From Moniliophthora roreri (Eukaryota > Basidiomycota > Agaricomycetes > Agaricales > Marasmiaceae), in contig LATX02000175.1 of assembly GCA_001466705.2 (NCBI GenBank), positions 62,001 through 126,000 on the forward strand: a stretch of 64,000 bases of DNA. The letters run 5' to 3'. The notes beneath the pieces are model-generated. The model ran no database searches. It was not told where the DNA came from and was given only the letters and a program-made list of their open reading frames with translations. Shown piece after piece: positions 1 to 11,427 of this stretch. Position 1 is the first letter of the stretch, and every line of letters starts with the position of its first letter. A program made the translations under genes and the position numbers.

Positions 1-1256
1 ACCACTTCTATTATGTCGAACTCACATTTCTCCAGTTTAAGGAACAGGTCGTGCTTCTTGAGGTGACACATGAGCCGTTCCATGCGTTCCTTGTGTTCGA
101 TTCGATCCTTGGAAAAGAGGAGAATATCATCCATGTATACTACGCACCATCCTTCATCGATAAAATCGGAGAGGATGTCGTTCATGAAAGCTTGGAAGGT
201 GGCGGGGGAGTTACTCAATCCGAAGAACATAACTGTGGGTTCAAAAAGTCCTCTATTTGTCTTGAACGCGGCTTTCCATTGATCTCCGTCTTTTATCCTG
301 ACATTATTGTACCCATTTCGAAGGTCGAGCTTCGTGAACACCGTCGCTCCTTTCAGTTTGTCGAGAAGTTCCGAAATTAAAGGTAAGGGGTAGGCATTCT
401 TTACTGTCCCTTTGTTGAGTTCTCTGTAATCCTGCGTAGGCCTCAACACTCCTTTCTCTTTCTTGGCTATGAAGAAGAAGGGAGAGGCCATTGGGGATTT
501 TGATTTACGAATATATCCCTTCCATAGGTTTTCTTCGAGGAACCTGTCTTGCTCTTCCTGTTCTGCAGGGCTTAGCAGATATAGCTTGCAGTTCCTCGGG
601 ACAAAGTCTGGCTTGAGATCGATCACATGATCATATGCCCTAGCAGGTGGAAACCGTTCTGCCTTCCCTTTCTCGAACCGGTCTCGATATCCCAATAGGT
701 AACCGGGGATAAGCTCCTCAATCTCCTTCTTGACAGTCTGTTGCTGGTGAGCCATTTCCTGTGATGCTGTGATTTTAGCCCCTATGAGGACTTCAGGTTC
801 GAAATTGTCTAGGACGCCCTGAAACCTCTTGATCTGGATCTTTTGTCGAGGTTGGAATTGTATCTCCCCCGTCTCCCAATCGATCACAGGGTTGTGATAC
901 CTTAACCATGGAAGTCCTAGAATCATGTCTTCGTCTCCGATACCCGAGATCATAAAGTTCTCTCTGAATTCCTTTCCAGCAATTTGGAACTCTAACTTCA
1001 CAACATGTGTTACCCATGCTGTTTTGTTGGCTGTTCCATCAACATTGAAGACCCGAATCTTCTCCAGCAATTGAATCCATTTCTTCCTGAGCGTTCTAGC
1101 AAGCCCTGTGCTTATGAATCTTCCTCCTGCTCCCAAATCCAGCAAGGCCTTTGTAATGTTTTTTGTTCCCACTTTGTACTTGAGAGGAATATGCATAGAA
1201 TTTTGGTCCATTTTAGCTAGTACAAAGTGTGAGATAACTATCGGCGGTGGAGACAT
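1..1256 (-). CDS. pol: Ty3/gypsy Pol polyprotein, N-terminal part (protease, reverse transcriptase)
   Basis: The minus-strand frame is open from the ATG at 1254-1256 to the window edge, about 418 codons without a stop. It aligns by eye with the pol at 52750. It holds the retropepsin region, then reverse transcriptase with the PLP, TKLDLRNGYNNVRI and YMDD blocks. The protease active site reads D-L-G-A-G-G where the complete element has D-S-G-A-G-G, so the conserved Ser/Thr next to the catalytic Asp is replaced by Leu. RNase H and integrase lie beyond the edge. It starts 18 nt after the gag stop in another frame. The open frame suggests a fairly young copy, but the protease change may make it non-autonomous. 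Confidence 0.9.
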   Translation of the reverse strand, partial: MSPPPIVISHFVLAKMDQNSMHIPLKYKVGTKNITKALLDLGAGGRFISTGLARTLRKKWIQLLEKIRVFNVDGTANKTAWVTHVVKLEFQIAGKEFRENFMISGIGDEDMILGLPWLRYHNPVIDWETGEIQFQPRQKIQIKRFQGVLDNFEPEVLIGAKITASQEMAHQQQTVKKEIEELIPGYLLGYRDRFEKGKAERFPPARAYDHVIDLKPDFVPRNCKLYLLSPAEQEEQDRFLEENLWKGYIRKSKSPMASPFFFIAKKEKGVLRPTQDYRELNKGTVKNAYPLPLISELLDKLKGATVFTKLDLRNGYNNVRIKDGDQWKAAFKTNRGLFEPTVMFFGLSNSPATFQAFMNDILSDFIDEGWCVVYMDDILLFSKDRIEHKERMERLMCHLKKHDLFLKLEKCEFDIIEV

Positions 1257-1273
1257 CGTCCTCATTCGCTGTT

Positions 1274-2236
1274 TCAAAAACCCTCCTGTTCCATTAGATC
1301 GAGAAGGAAGTCCTTGTCTTCTTTCGGCTGCTTGTTCACCAAGGCCCTAATTTTGGCAAACCTTTCTTCTCTCATAAGCTTCTTTGGCTCTTCCTGTCTT
1401 CGCTCATCCTTTTTCAGCGCATCCAGGCAATCTTTGATGTGGTGTCCGCCTTTTCCGCATCTGAAGCACAGTCCTTTCACCATATATTTCTTCTGATCTA
1501 TCTCCGTGATCTGTTTGATGGCGACGTCTTTCTTCTTTCTGAAATTCCTTTGAGGCTTCTTTCCTCCATGTTCATCGTCCCATGTTTTTCCGTATTCTAG
1601 AGCCTGTTTGTAGCTTTCGTCGAATAAAATAGCGGTGTTCATCCAATCCTTAATCGTAGTGGGGGCTCCTTCTGGTCTTGTCATAATTTTGAGAGCTAAA
1701 CTTCTAAGCAACCCCCTTTTGAACGCTACGATCTGTGCTGCATTGTTATACCCTGTCTGCTTCGCGAGATAGGTGAACTGATATGTATATTCATCGGCTC
1801 TTTCCTTCATCCTTAGGTCCTTGAGCTCGAGCTGTGCTTTTAGAGCGGGGTTGAGAGGTTTGAAAGAGGTCCTGAAGTCATCTAAAAACTCTGCCCAAGT
1901 GACCTTTTCAGCATCCGCGTCGTATGCAAGCAACAGGTCAGTCTTATCATTCTTCCAGAACTCTCCTGGTCCGTCCGTCATGTATGAGAGAAGGAAGAGC
2001 TTCTTCGACCTATCATCTGGGAACACTTTCGGGTTGAGCGCTACATAAATCAATACTTCTCTCAAGAACTTCTTCGCGTCTTTCCTTGCTCCTGTGAAGG
2101 CTCTCGGAAGTGCGGCTTTCACCTCCTTCACTGCCGATACTACTTGCACCGGCATCGCGGATCCTATGACTGCTTCTTCAACTACTGGTTCTTCTCTCTT
2201 GGGTCTGCTCCCAGATGGCTTCTTATCTTCCACCAT
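1274..2236 (-). CDS. gag: Ty3/gypsy Gag (capsid/nucleocapsid)
   Basis: This Gag-type protein is 320 codons from the ATG at 2234-2236. The start was chosen because it matches the same in-frame Met (M-x-E-D-K-K-P-S-G) in the second element. The frame stays open upstream to about 2509, so a longer product is possible. A helical capsid-like core is followed by a basic segment and one CCHC zinc knuckle (C-F-R-C-G-K-G-G-H-H-I-K-D-C), as in retroviral nucleocapsid domains. The product would assemble virus-like particles and bind element RNA in the cytoplasm. No internal stops are seen. Pol follows after 18 nt in a different frame. Confidence 0.88.
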   Translation of the reverse strand: MVEDKKPSGSRPKREEPVVEEAVIGSAMPVQVVSAVKEVKAALPRAFTGARKDAKKFLREVLIYVALNPKVFPDDRSKKLFLLSYMTDGPGEFWKNDKTDLLLAYDADAEKVTWAEFLDDFRTSFKPLNPALKAQLELKDLRMKERADEYTYQFTYLAKQTGYNNAAQIVAFKRGLLRSLALKIMTRPEGAPTTIKDWMNTAILFDESYKQALEYGKTWDDEHGGKKPQRNFRKKKDVAIKQITEIDQKKYMVKGLCFRCGKGGHHIKDCLDALKKDERRQEEPKKLMREERFAKIRALVNKQPKEDKDFLLDLMEQEGF

Positions 2237-2699
2237 TATTTCTGTCTGTACTTTCAGTGACTGAGGGCTGTTCTTTAGTCCCTGTAGTAATTGTTGGAAT
2301 GGATCTAGTTCCTCTGGAGAGTCGGTAGAGGTACTCGATATATCCAAGTCTGATGGCTTCGGTGTATTTGGCGAGGACTCTTCGTGTTTGATCGTTCTCA
2401 ATCCAATCGGAGTGAATGATGGGGTCGAGATTCTCCTTGTTCCTGGGTCGTCTGCTGGTGTTTCTGTTAGTGGCTGACTCGTTAGCGATGGCGAGTGCAA
2501 GGGGGTCAACAGCTCTCTGCGGGACGCTCAGGTTAACAGTGGGATCGCTCGTCCACCAGGATTCGATATAGATTGGGTTAGTTGCCCACGCCGGTGTGCC
2601 TCCGCTTCGGCGATGTCCTGTTCTAGCTGCTGTTCCGTCCGTGGTGGCGTCTTCGTTATCCTAGGTGATGCCTAAACCTGGGTAGGTCAGCAATCGATG

Positions 2700-2709
2700 A
2701 GCTTGACCT
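2700..2709 (-). promoter_or_regulatory. Putative self-primer binding site of element A
   Basis: AGCTTGACCT (plus strand) lies 2 nt inside the LTR boundary. Its reverse complement occurs in the LTR at 2871-2880, where transcription is expected to begin. The RNA 5' end could therefore fold back and prime minus-strand DNA synthesis as in yeast Tf1. No usual tRNA-complementary TGG primer site is seen. Confidence 0.65.
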
Positions 2710-2711
2710 TG

Positions 2712-3189
2712 TGTTATGTTACTTGCGCAGCAACGCCTATTCAACTACCTTAGCAAAGTATAACTTCCACTTGAGTAATTGTTACAAGTTCAAGTTCGAG
2801 TTTGTTCAGCGGTTGCTAAAGTTCAGAGGTCCTTCGATGTCTGCGTTGACACAAGTCTTATTGATAAACCAGGTCAAGCTGGAGACTTAGAGTCTCAGCT
2901 TGAGCGCTTAAATACTGTACAACCGTTGTAACGCTAACTACGTAAGTAGAGCAAAGAGTTCGGTGTTTATCTAATGTTTCCCAAAGCTATCGGGATATGA
3001 ATAATATAAGTACAAATGAATAGGCAAATGGGGACTGGGAAAGTGTAAAGAGTCTGATGAAGCGAGAAGCATATGTGTGAGAGGGAAATGGGGACTGGGA
3101 AGGTGTAGAAGGTCCAATGGAAGGGGAAGCATAAGGGTAGTATCGAAGGAAAGGAAAGGAAAGTACTATAAGGGAAAAAGTCTGTAACA
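2712..3189 (-). repeat. 5' LTR of Ty3 element A
   Basis: This 478-bp repeat begins TGTTA and ends TAACA (plus strand), matching the LTRs at 50844-51297 and 57887-58339 in reverse orientation. It shares the R/U5-like block with the AGCTTGACCTGG motif and the TATTTAAG box. Confidence 0.88.
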
Positions 3190-3194
3190 GAGAG

Positions 3195-3723
3195 ACATAC
3201 TAGCATCAAATCTGCTGTGATCCTATCTCAAATGAATCAGCCAGTAGGTCCAAACACATGAAAAAGGGCTTACACCAAGCATAGTGGCACAATAAATTCC
3301 AAACCACTGAATAAATTAAGAAGACTCTTAGTCATGACAAATCTATGTAAAGTAAACCTCACATACACTAGGATTTGCACAATAATCTGCAAACTTGTGA
3401 GGGTAAAAAGCATTGTGGTGAAGAATATATAGAGTCTCTGGTTTAGTCGGTCTTGCCGATGGATGAGGATGTGGAGTGAAATGATGAATAGAACAGTGTA
3501 AATGCCTGGCACAGGTTGCATGTCAGATGCCCATAGTGACTGCTAAAGGGTTTGAGCTTACCATAGACATAAAGCATAACCTAGAGAAATAGAGAAGTCC
3601 TGAGAGGGAGAAAACTGACAAGAAGAGAAAACATACAGTAAGATTTGCTATTGGCTGCACTAGGATAATTGTGATTGTATTGAAAGGTGCAATGTCTTCT
3701 TCAGTTACAGAGGAATTGGACAT
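3195..3723 (-). pseudogene. 7TM-family membrane protein, copy 1, 5' part cut by element A
   Basis: This is the head of the same gene that is complete at 17202-18764. Exon 1 starts at the ATG 3721-3723, followed by the 19-nt exon 2, exon 3 (3274-3505) and the 22-nt exon 4 (3201-3222). All splice sites match those of copy 2. Exon 3 is 102 nt (exactly 34 codons) shorter, so the frame is kept. The Ty3 element sits in intron 4, and the remainder of the gene would lie left of the window. It is probably dead. Confidence 0.7.
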
Positions 3724-5440
3724 GGTGCCAAGTCACAGTGCAGGGGATGCAATGAACCAAGCCTCACTTTTATACTTTTCATTTTACTTGCACTAAACAT
3801 ATGGGGAAGGGGTGTGTTTCTAGATTCTATCAAGATGTTGTGTGAGATGGGCATTGCATGAATGATGGGATGGATCTGAAACATGGTATTTAGTTTGTCC
3901 ATGATGAACAAAAATCCCAGTCTGAGGGCTACAACCTGGTTCAAGCTTATTTATAGGCAATGGTTATCAGTAGAATGTTCATCTATGTCCTAAGGAGCAG
4001 CAGTGTATTGTGGATATGAAAAGAGAGCCTATATACCAGTCCAATTAAAATATTCAAGTTGTGGCTTCCTCCTCCTTGAAGCCTGAGAAAAGATCTGCGC
4101 CACCGCCGCCACCGGTAAGGCTAGGCTCAATCAGCCATTTTCCAAAAAGCAGAAACTGAGAAAGGGGATGATAATGGGAGATTGAAACACTAGCGGACAC
4201 CAAAGACAATTCTGACTTGCATCAGAAAATCTCTCTTTGATATTGTAAAGTTCTACATACCAAGTGGTACCGGTCCTGTCAATGTTTTTGCTACTTGTAA
4301 ACCTTGGATAAATCTACGGTATAGTGCACTGTTGCCAATTTCTCCCCAAGAGGTTAGCTAACTCAGAATCCACTGCTTGCACGATTAAGTTTACGAGGAT
4401 TTCGTCTTCTGCCAATTTTTTCCATATACAGAAGGTATAAGATGGGTGGGAAAGTTGTGGTCCGATATATGTCGATAAATCATTTTTTCCGTCGCTCGGC
4501 TTCGCTCTCACCATTGGTTAGCCCCAGAAAGTTACAATGCCAGCAAACAGACTCATACTTGCCATCGGACTCTGATGGCCCACTGCGGCAAGTTGATAGA
4601 TAGAATCAACCACTAACACAGAGTCTATAAACCATTGGTCTGGTGAATTGCGGCCACTGCCAAACTGTACATTGAGGCATATATCAGCGAGTACACTTTC
4701 ATAATAAGTCAACTGTCTCCAAGGATGCACTGACACAAAGTCCATGTATTTTCAATGACAAGCCGTCGATGAGTACTCAAAGTGGTCTTTTTCCAAGGGC
4801 CTGTCCAAAAAATCATGTCAATCTTTCAATCCTTTTGACTTGGCTGTGAACAGACATACTTTTGCCCATACAAGCTCACAATGATATATGTATACCCACC
4901 CATGTCACCATTACTAGGTATGCCAACAACCGCATGTAATCAGAATAAAAGGTTCTCGAGTTTGCCTGTTTTAAGCTTCAGGAACAATGCAATGACTGCA
5001 GAGAATTGCCAGGCAACTCGGCAGTCATCAAAGCTTGGGGACTCAACAAGTCCTTTGGGAATAGGATTTCGTCACGAGGATACATTGCTCTTATGCAGTA
5101 TCCTTGCAGCCCAGGTGCGATGGTGAATAGGTGTCATAAGTAGAACAAGGACGTGGTGAGTTTTTATCCTAATTTTGATACGCTTGCGAGATCCAACGGT
5201 AGAGCAAGTGAAGATCTGGGTAGGAAGATAGAAGATGCAAGATCCTCGTTGCGATTGCTAAGGATGACATTCAAGTGTTTCATGACAGTGACAGCGAAGA
5301 TCAACTGTCCGCATGTTCTCCGAACAAGCTAATAAATTACAGCTGTACCTGGCCACAACACATCGGTATAACACAGTGCTGGATGATTTCTTGGTAGCGC
5401 ACTGAACTCGTCACGGAAATAGGTCGCTATATCTCAGGGG
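3724..5440. other. Spacer within duplicated segment, no gene recognised
   Basis: This holds the region upstream of 7TM copy 1 and a collinear spacer shared with about 18765-19970. Short ORFs occur on both strands, but none is conserved as an ORF in both copies or resembles a known family. Confidence 0.5.
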
Positions 5441-6120
5441 TAGTATATTGGCCATCTCCAATCCCAAGGTGAACAAAACAGAGAGAGAAATCTTCATGGT
5501 TGAATCCTCGACTCAGATGAGCCCGAGGTTCTGGATGACTGGAAATGAAGAATATGTGGGGAAAATGCTGGGGTGGATGTGACAACCATTCGGATCTGTG
5601 AGACACTCATCGAGGTCATCAATAGCAACAAGATTTGGAAGTGGGACCCACTCCGCCAGGCTGAATCTGAAACATGACTCCAGAATCAGGTTTCGAATGA
5701 ATATGGCCGACAATTTCGGGGTCTGAACAAATCACTCTGCTGATAAATGGGGCAAGGACAGTGCCTCTGATGTGAGAAACTGGTAGACGACTGTACAGAC
5801 AAAGGGATCCAATCTGTCGTGTGTACGATCGTCACATGAAAAGAAAAAGCTGGTAGCCAATCTATGACCTGTGTGCTTTTCTGATAGATTCTGTGCAATC
5901 ATCAACCTTACACCAGCCAAGTGCATATATCCAACACGCTCGCATGGTCTTTAACTTGTTCAAATTCCGTTCATCAAGCTGTCCAAAGACATCGATGTGA
6001 GTTCCTGGATGGCATTTGGCTGGAGGAAACCGTTACTTTGCATCGTAGAAGACACTGGAAGCAGCATACTCCAATATGGATGCAAGAATTTAACTTATAT
6101 TAGCTACATCCATCACGAGT
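5440..6120 (-). pseudogene. NACHT-type P-loop NTPase remnant, copy A
   Basis: Minus-strand reading gives, in order, a segment upstream of the P-loop, a degenerate Walker A region (A-L-A-G-V-R-L-M-I-A-Q where copy B has G-V-G-K-S-T-I-A-Q), a L-A-T-S-F-F-F-S block and a Walker B-like segment (A-I-D-D-L-D-E-C-L-T-D). The order and motifs fit the NACHT/NLR-like signalling ATPases that are numerous in mushrooms. The lost Gly-Lys-Ser of Walker A and the frame breaks mark it as a pseudogene. Confidence 0.65.
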
Positions 6121-7842
6121 GACCTGAGCTAGCAGAAAATGGATCATACTCACCTGAGCCAGTTTGTGGAAACATCTGGTCATTGTCTACCAAGGTGAAT
6201 TCACCGCCGTGCCGGGTAGAGAAATTGTGTGAGGAGAAGAAAGTTATTTGGATTGGGCCCTTTGTGGTCCGAAAAATTTTGAGGCTATGACTAGATGTAG
6301 TGACACACGATGAGTTCAGTACCAGACAAGCTGGGCCAAAATGAATTCAAAAGAGGTCGTACCTGGAGCTGTAGCCCCAGGCCAATTCGTGGTTGTTGCG
6401 ACTGACCACGTGGTTGCAGTTCTTCTTCCTCAACCACCACATCCAATCTCCCTTTCCTTCTGCATTTTTACAAATGCTATAGAGAACAACCAAAATTTTA
6501 TTCCACAAGGAATCTCTGTGCACAAGGTTTCCATATGTCGACGCTTCTCATCGGATCCACTGCTTGGCTTTGCCTGACACCGCTTCCTTCAACACGGCAT
6601 CAACCTTCCTCTTATCAAGTAAGAGGATTATCGGTATCGCTTCTCAAACCGGCAGAGGAGGAACAGGACGTCAGATGTACGGAAAAGCTACTGAGGCATA
6701 TCTTAGAGATATGATGTTTTCCCTGAACTAGGTGCACCTTCTTGCTGCAATTCCATTCCCTCTACTCCTCTTAACATCTTCTGGGCAGGTTTCTCAGCAT
6801 CCACGTGCAAAAGATACCAGGCTCAACTTGATTTTCCATACCTTGACTGTTTTCGAACATCCTGGAACATCGTGGAAATTTACCTCGATGCTTTGAACCC
6901 CTTGGCCTCGTAGGAAGACAGGCCTACATCTCCACGTTAAGGCTTTTGGAAGTGCCAATACGTGCGAGTCAAGCGAATGTTCTTGCCCTTGTACGTATGC
7001 TCAATCGCCCAGGTCTCTTCACTCACCCATGACCTTCGTTCTCTTAGGCCTGTCGCTAGCATCTTTGTTGGCTAGTGCTATTCCGATCATGTACCAAACG
7101 CTGGCCTCTGTCTCCGGTGCGAGAATACCGAATGGTTATCCGTTATCACAGCAAATTGGGGTAGAATTCTAAACGTTTGGTGAGCTCTGCTTACCTTATG
7201 GTCGTTCCATCATCCCAACGCCTTTACAGAGACCCATCAAGCTGGCGGCATCCTCACAAGCACTGTCTTCGATGAAGCTAAAACTCGTCTCAGCTATACA
7301 CCTTGTGGTTGCTACTGGTTTGAAGGCGTGTTTTCCATTCTACGTATCAAGTAAAAACCTACTATGTAAGCATAGTGTTCATCTCTGCCAACCAGAGTAC
7401 TCATTTACCATAACCAGAGACTTCAAATTGAAATCACATTCAAAATTATGGTTCTAACGCTCCTTCGACCATTGGACCTCCTCCACAACTTTTTCGAATT
7501 ATGTACATTCCTTTCCCCACCCATTCGTTCTGTCTCGCAGTGGACTAGACTCATACGGAAGCGTCCAAATTGGCTAAAAAGATGTCTACTCAGCATATAA
7601 CCGCATCTTACCTCACGAAGCAATCCTTGCATTCTCAAATTGCACTTCCAGCCCCACCTGCACGCAAACGCATCCGTGTACACAGTACCCAAAGTATACT
7701 GAAGTGCAAACTGTTGCCTAGATTCCGCATTCCGCCTGTTCACGGGATCGACAATCCACCCCATCTCATCCCATTCCACCCCACCCCCCATGACCAGATG
7801 CACTACCCTCACCACATTACGGTGAGATGCACCATATTGGTG
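6121..7842. other. No gene recognised; partly shared with copy B
   Basis: Up to about 7330 this parallels 20900-21960 and shows a plus-strand reading conserved between copies (T-S-V-H-K-V-S, then S-R-W-I-H-R-L-A-L-P-D-T-A-S-F), with frame breaks. The family is not recognised. A 143-codon minus ORF (7423-7854) overlaps a 97-codon plus ORF. Neither looks like a known protein. Confidence 0.4.
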
Positions 7843-7932
7843 GAGATACACCACCTTCCGTGAGCGATATTCGAGCCGAAGTGGTGTATCTCATTCAAAC
7901 ATGGTGTATCTCATTTGGACGTGGTGTATTTG
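7843..7932. repeat. Palindromic cluster of GGTGTATCTC motifs
   Basis: GAGATACACCAC (7843-7854) is the exact reverse complement of GTGGTGTATCTC (7881-7892). Two more GGTGTAT copies follow within 40 bp (about 7903 and 7923). The stem could form a 12-bp hairpin. It may be the end of a small TIR element. Confidence 0.55.
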
Positions 7933-9130
7933 CTGTTGAAGCCAAGCTGAGCTTGCTGAGCCAGCCAGTTACGTTTGGTGTTTGTGGGTATGTGTTTGGC
8001 ATCACCGTTGCAGCTCTCACGACGTTCTCTCCTTCCGCCATGAGCTCTGTTTACTGGTTGCCTCACGCTGTGTTCTGTAGTGAGTCCATTTAATCTTCAG
8101 GTTTCTTGACTTAGTAGACACTATCAGCAATATCTGGTAAGCGTGCAGCCGAGTTCAGGAATGGTGGAGGCGACAGATAGCCATCAGGTATGTTCATTCT
8201 TGTGCTAATGACCTGCGATAATCTTTAACCATTTCTAAAGACTGATCGTCTCAATATCATATTCCATGTGCATACATTTTCCTCCATTTACTATACATAC
8301 TCTCTTGGACTTGGTACTTTGTGACCCCTTTATTCACCGGTAGTCATATCAAATCATTTTCCGTACTTACCGAATATCAAGTTGGTGAACTGAGAAATAA
8401 CAAATAGCTTGGCAGGATAGACTTCTGGCTGAGCTGTGAATTGGTAGGTTCAACACAGTCATATACATCAACAAAGTGTTACAATAGAAGTCTGAGGTGC
8501 GGGAAGAATGTCAGATTGGGTTTGACCCTGAGATCGGGCGAAGGTTGGACCAACGTCACCCAACCATTTCAATCCTAGTTCCTTTCCAATAACAGGACAA
8601 CATTTGTGTGATCTCATAGTGAAATTAGCTGCTGAGTGCATGTGCTGCAGCATAAAGGCTGCCTTTTCACCTGCAGAGTCTTCCACAATGTTACTTGGAT
8701 TGGATTTCAGATAAACACAGATACTGTAATCAGCTATAATTTCATCTCTTGGAGGTAACATCAGTTGTTTCAATAAAAATCTATGTATACAGGTGTAAGA
8801 TTCAGGCTGCTTCATCTTCATTCTCTACCCTCTGCCTCTTTCTCACAGTTGGCCTAGGCTGTGACCATACCTTTCCCTGTGTAGCCCATGCTAATGGCCC
8901 AGCTGACTCCTGAGTGTCAACAGTGCTTTCCTCCAGAGAATTACTTGAACCATTAGCAGGTGCCTTCTTGCCCTTCTCTCATGCTTTGGCATGCCATTTC
9001 TCCACATTCTAAACCTTCCTCATTGTGTGAGCACTTGCTTTGCCAGCCAGAGTATCATGTTTTGCCCTTCTCTCATCAGGAGGGACTAAGGGAACAGGAG
9101 TCCAGAGTTGCCAGAGACATCACACAAAAC
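7933..9130. other. No recognisable gene
   Basis: Low-CpG DNA with short ORFs only. The longest is a minus ORF at 8468-8821 (117 codons) without recognisable motifs. Confidence 0.4.
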
Positions 9131-9258
9131 TGCAAAAGGTTATAACCTATCTCCAGGGGGTTATAACCCAGGTCTCCAGTGGTTATAACTAGTTCCGGCA
9201 GTTATAACCCACCAAAACCAGTCATAACCTAGTTATAACTGAGTTATGACCTTTTGCA
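9131..9258. mobile_element. 128-bp palindromic TTATAAC-rich element (MITE-like)
   Basis: The ends form an inverted repeat: TGCAAAAGGTTATAACC at 9131 against GTTATGACCTTTTGCA ending at 9258. In between, GGTTATAAC/GTTATAAC motifs recur about seven times in both orientations with spacers of 8-20 bp. There is no coding capacity. It looks like a miniature inverted-repeat element or fold-back sequence. Confidence 0.6.
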
Positions 9259-10359
9259 TGTTTGTGCAATGGAAGATCCTGCCTGACCAGGTGTGCATTA
9301 TGGAAAGCCACTGTGTTCAAGACAAAACAAGGACAGTCTGTCTTGTTATGCTCAATCAAGCAATCAACCAGATTGGATTCCTTTGCTCTTGAAGTTGCCT
9401 CCTTGTTCCTGTGAGGCCACATTTAGCAGAAATACAGTCATGCTGGACATTGGAGATTCTATTATGAATACTTCTTCAATGCTTGCTTGGCACACAAAGG
9501 TCAATCTATATACTGATGAAGGGATAATAATATAGTGAGGTTTAGAATGGCAATAATAGAGTACTGGCATTTGAAAGACATGATTGGGGAAAGTTCAAAT
9601 TGCTTAAGTAGAATGACACTTTGTGTTGTTGCAGATGAGTCAACATTTGCAAAAATACTAACAATGTGCCCAGCACAAGGATTTCCCTTTGCAGTGATTA
9701 GCCTTGGCATGATAGAGTTAGAGTCACAACAGCATACTGTGAGAGGAGACTTGACAAAGACTCAAGAACCCTCTGTACAAGTGTTATGTGAAGCAGAAAT
9801 AATCCACTTACAGCTATGCCACTGAGAGGCAGCCCCAAACAATCCATAATTTGCTGCTTGCTTTGCAAGTGTATCCTTAAGCTGGATTGTTGGGCAAACA
9901 CACTGGGAACTTCATGTCAAAGGAGCCAGCTTAAGGTCATCTAATTCAATCAACTGTTAAAGCAACTCAAATGATTTAGAAGATATACTCACCTGACTTT
10001 ACCTTGAAGGATACTTTCACCTTCAAGAAGATCTTGAACTTGTGGACTGGCTTGGACATAGGTGCTATCACAGTGAGTCAATGTCATAAATCCTCCTGCT
10101 GAGCAAGATAATTGGAATAAATAGAGCCAGAACAGAATATAGCATTGAAGCATTCAAAGATCTCAGTGCCTGAACTAAAAATAGGACCATGAGAGTGAAT
10201 GTCTTCAATGTCATATTTGATAATGTGAAGCCTGTACTTTCTGACAATTCTCATAGGCTTTTACAGTTTTTCCTACCACACCTCCATGGATACACAAGAC
10301 TTCCTCCCACATGACCTTTCTATAACCTTTTCCATAACCTTTTCCTATAGCTTCTTTCT
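9259..10359. other. No recognisable gene
   Basis: AT-rich, CpG-poor DNA. A 96-codon plus ORF (9535-9825) has no recognisable domain. Confidence 0.4.
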
Positions 10360-10786
10360 TTTCCTTGTCAGACACACTTATCCCTCATAATCATCCATGA
10401 TGTCATAGGACAGACCATATGCTTCTTTTTCTATTGGACACATACACATTTCCAGTTCCCTTTTTAGTCTACCTCTGTACTCATACTATTCCATCCATTT
10501 CCCTTCTCCCTCTATGCATATTCCAGACTCAAACACTTTATAGTATTACAAATCCTCTTTCAACTTACTAAATAGGAATAGTAGATACTTATAATGTATT
10601 TAAACCAGAAGAGTGGCATTATAGCTCTTCAGCTTGACCTGGTTAATACAATCTTGTCTTACTTAACGAACCTCAAACCCTCTGAACACTCTCAAACTTG
10701 AACCTTGAACAAACCTTACTACTGGGGCATCTTCTCTTTAGTTTGGTTTGTCATTGTTGTCTTGAGTTGAGACAAGCAATATAACA
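10360..10786 (+). repeat. Degenerate Ty3 LTR remnant
   Basis: It contains the family's diagnostic core: a TATTTAAA-like box, AGCTTGACCTGGTTAAT (from 10631) and an ATAACA end at 10786. Right after it a PBS-like AGGCTCAAGCT (10788-10798) differs slightly from the AGGTCAAGCT of the intact element. The left boundary is uncertain. This indicates the same self-priming family in plus orientation, with no coding part recognised downstream. Confidence 0.5.
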
Positions 10787-11427
10787 TAGGCTCAAGCTTA
10801 GTGGGCATCCAAACATTTGAGACAGCTTACTGCAAATTATTCTGGAAGGTATACATGAATTCACACTCATACAGAGTAGTTATCACACACCAGATACTCC
10901 TTCATATTCTCAATCTCAGAATATCAGAGAAGTGGGCAGAGTTCTGAAAGTGCCATCCAAATGGTAAAGAGCTGACTGGGTAGCATACTGTGGATGCAGT
11001 TTGCATCACCTGCTTGATTTGACAACCAATGAGAGAATTTGCATACTATATAATATAATTTGTACAAATAGGAGGAATAGTCAAACTTGGACATTCAAGC
11101 CTGCAGCTAGAGAGCAGGCAAGCATGAATTTGGCCAAAGCACTATTTTTATATTTTATTTTACAAAGATCAGAATATTAATAAATCATAATGTATAATTT
11201 TCATGAACAGTTTAATTGTACTTGATGTTGAAACTATTCTTAGGTTCATACTTCCACCTTACTTCCTGAGCTCCACTCAGAGTTCCTTTTGTCTCTTTAG
11301 TGTACCATATGAGTCACACTTGTATTCTCATATATAAGAACTTGTATAGTTACATGAATAAACAGTGATTTACATACTACAACTTCACTAGCCAATACTA
11401 CTGTAGTTAGCTAGACATATGCTTCAA
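10787..11427. other. No recognisable gene
   Basis: AT-rich DNA, probably decayed internal retroelement sequence after the LTR remnant. No motif could be read. Confidence 0.35.

Larger units (their letters stand above)
1..3194 (-). mobile_element. Ty3/gypsy chromovirus A, 5' part (cut by window edge)
   Basis: Read on the minus strand the order is LTR (2712-3189), self-complementary primer site, gag (1274-2236) and pol (1256 to the edge). This is the 5' part of an LTR retrotransposon whose 3' end lies left of the window. It has the same gene order, the same 18-nt gag-pol gap and closely similar proteins as the complete element at 50844-58339. The 5 bp right of the LTR (3190-3194, GAGAG) should be the target duplication, but its partner is outside. 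Insertion is in intron 4 of a 7TM-family gene copy. Confidence 0.93.
3195..7330. repeat. Segmental duplication, copy A (CpG-depleted)
   Basis: This stretch is a direct paralogue of about 18128-21960. It covers the 7TM gene head, a spacer, a NACHT-NTPase remnant and an unrecognised plus-strand region. Collinearity is clear over nearly the full length. Copy A carries TG or CA at many sites where copy B has CG. Similarity fades near 7330 and 21960. Confidence 0.85.
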
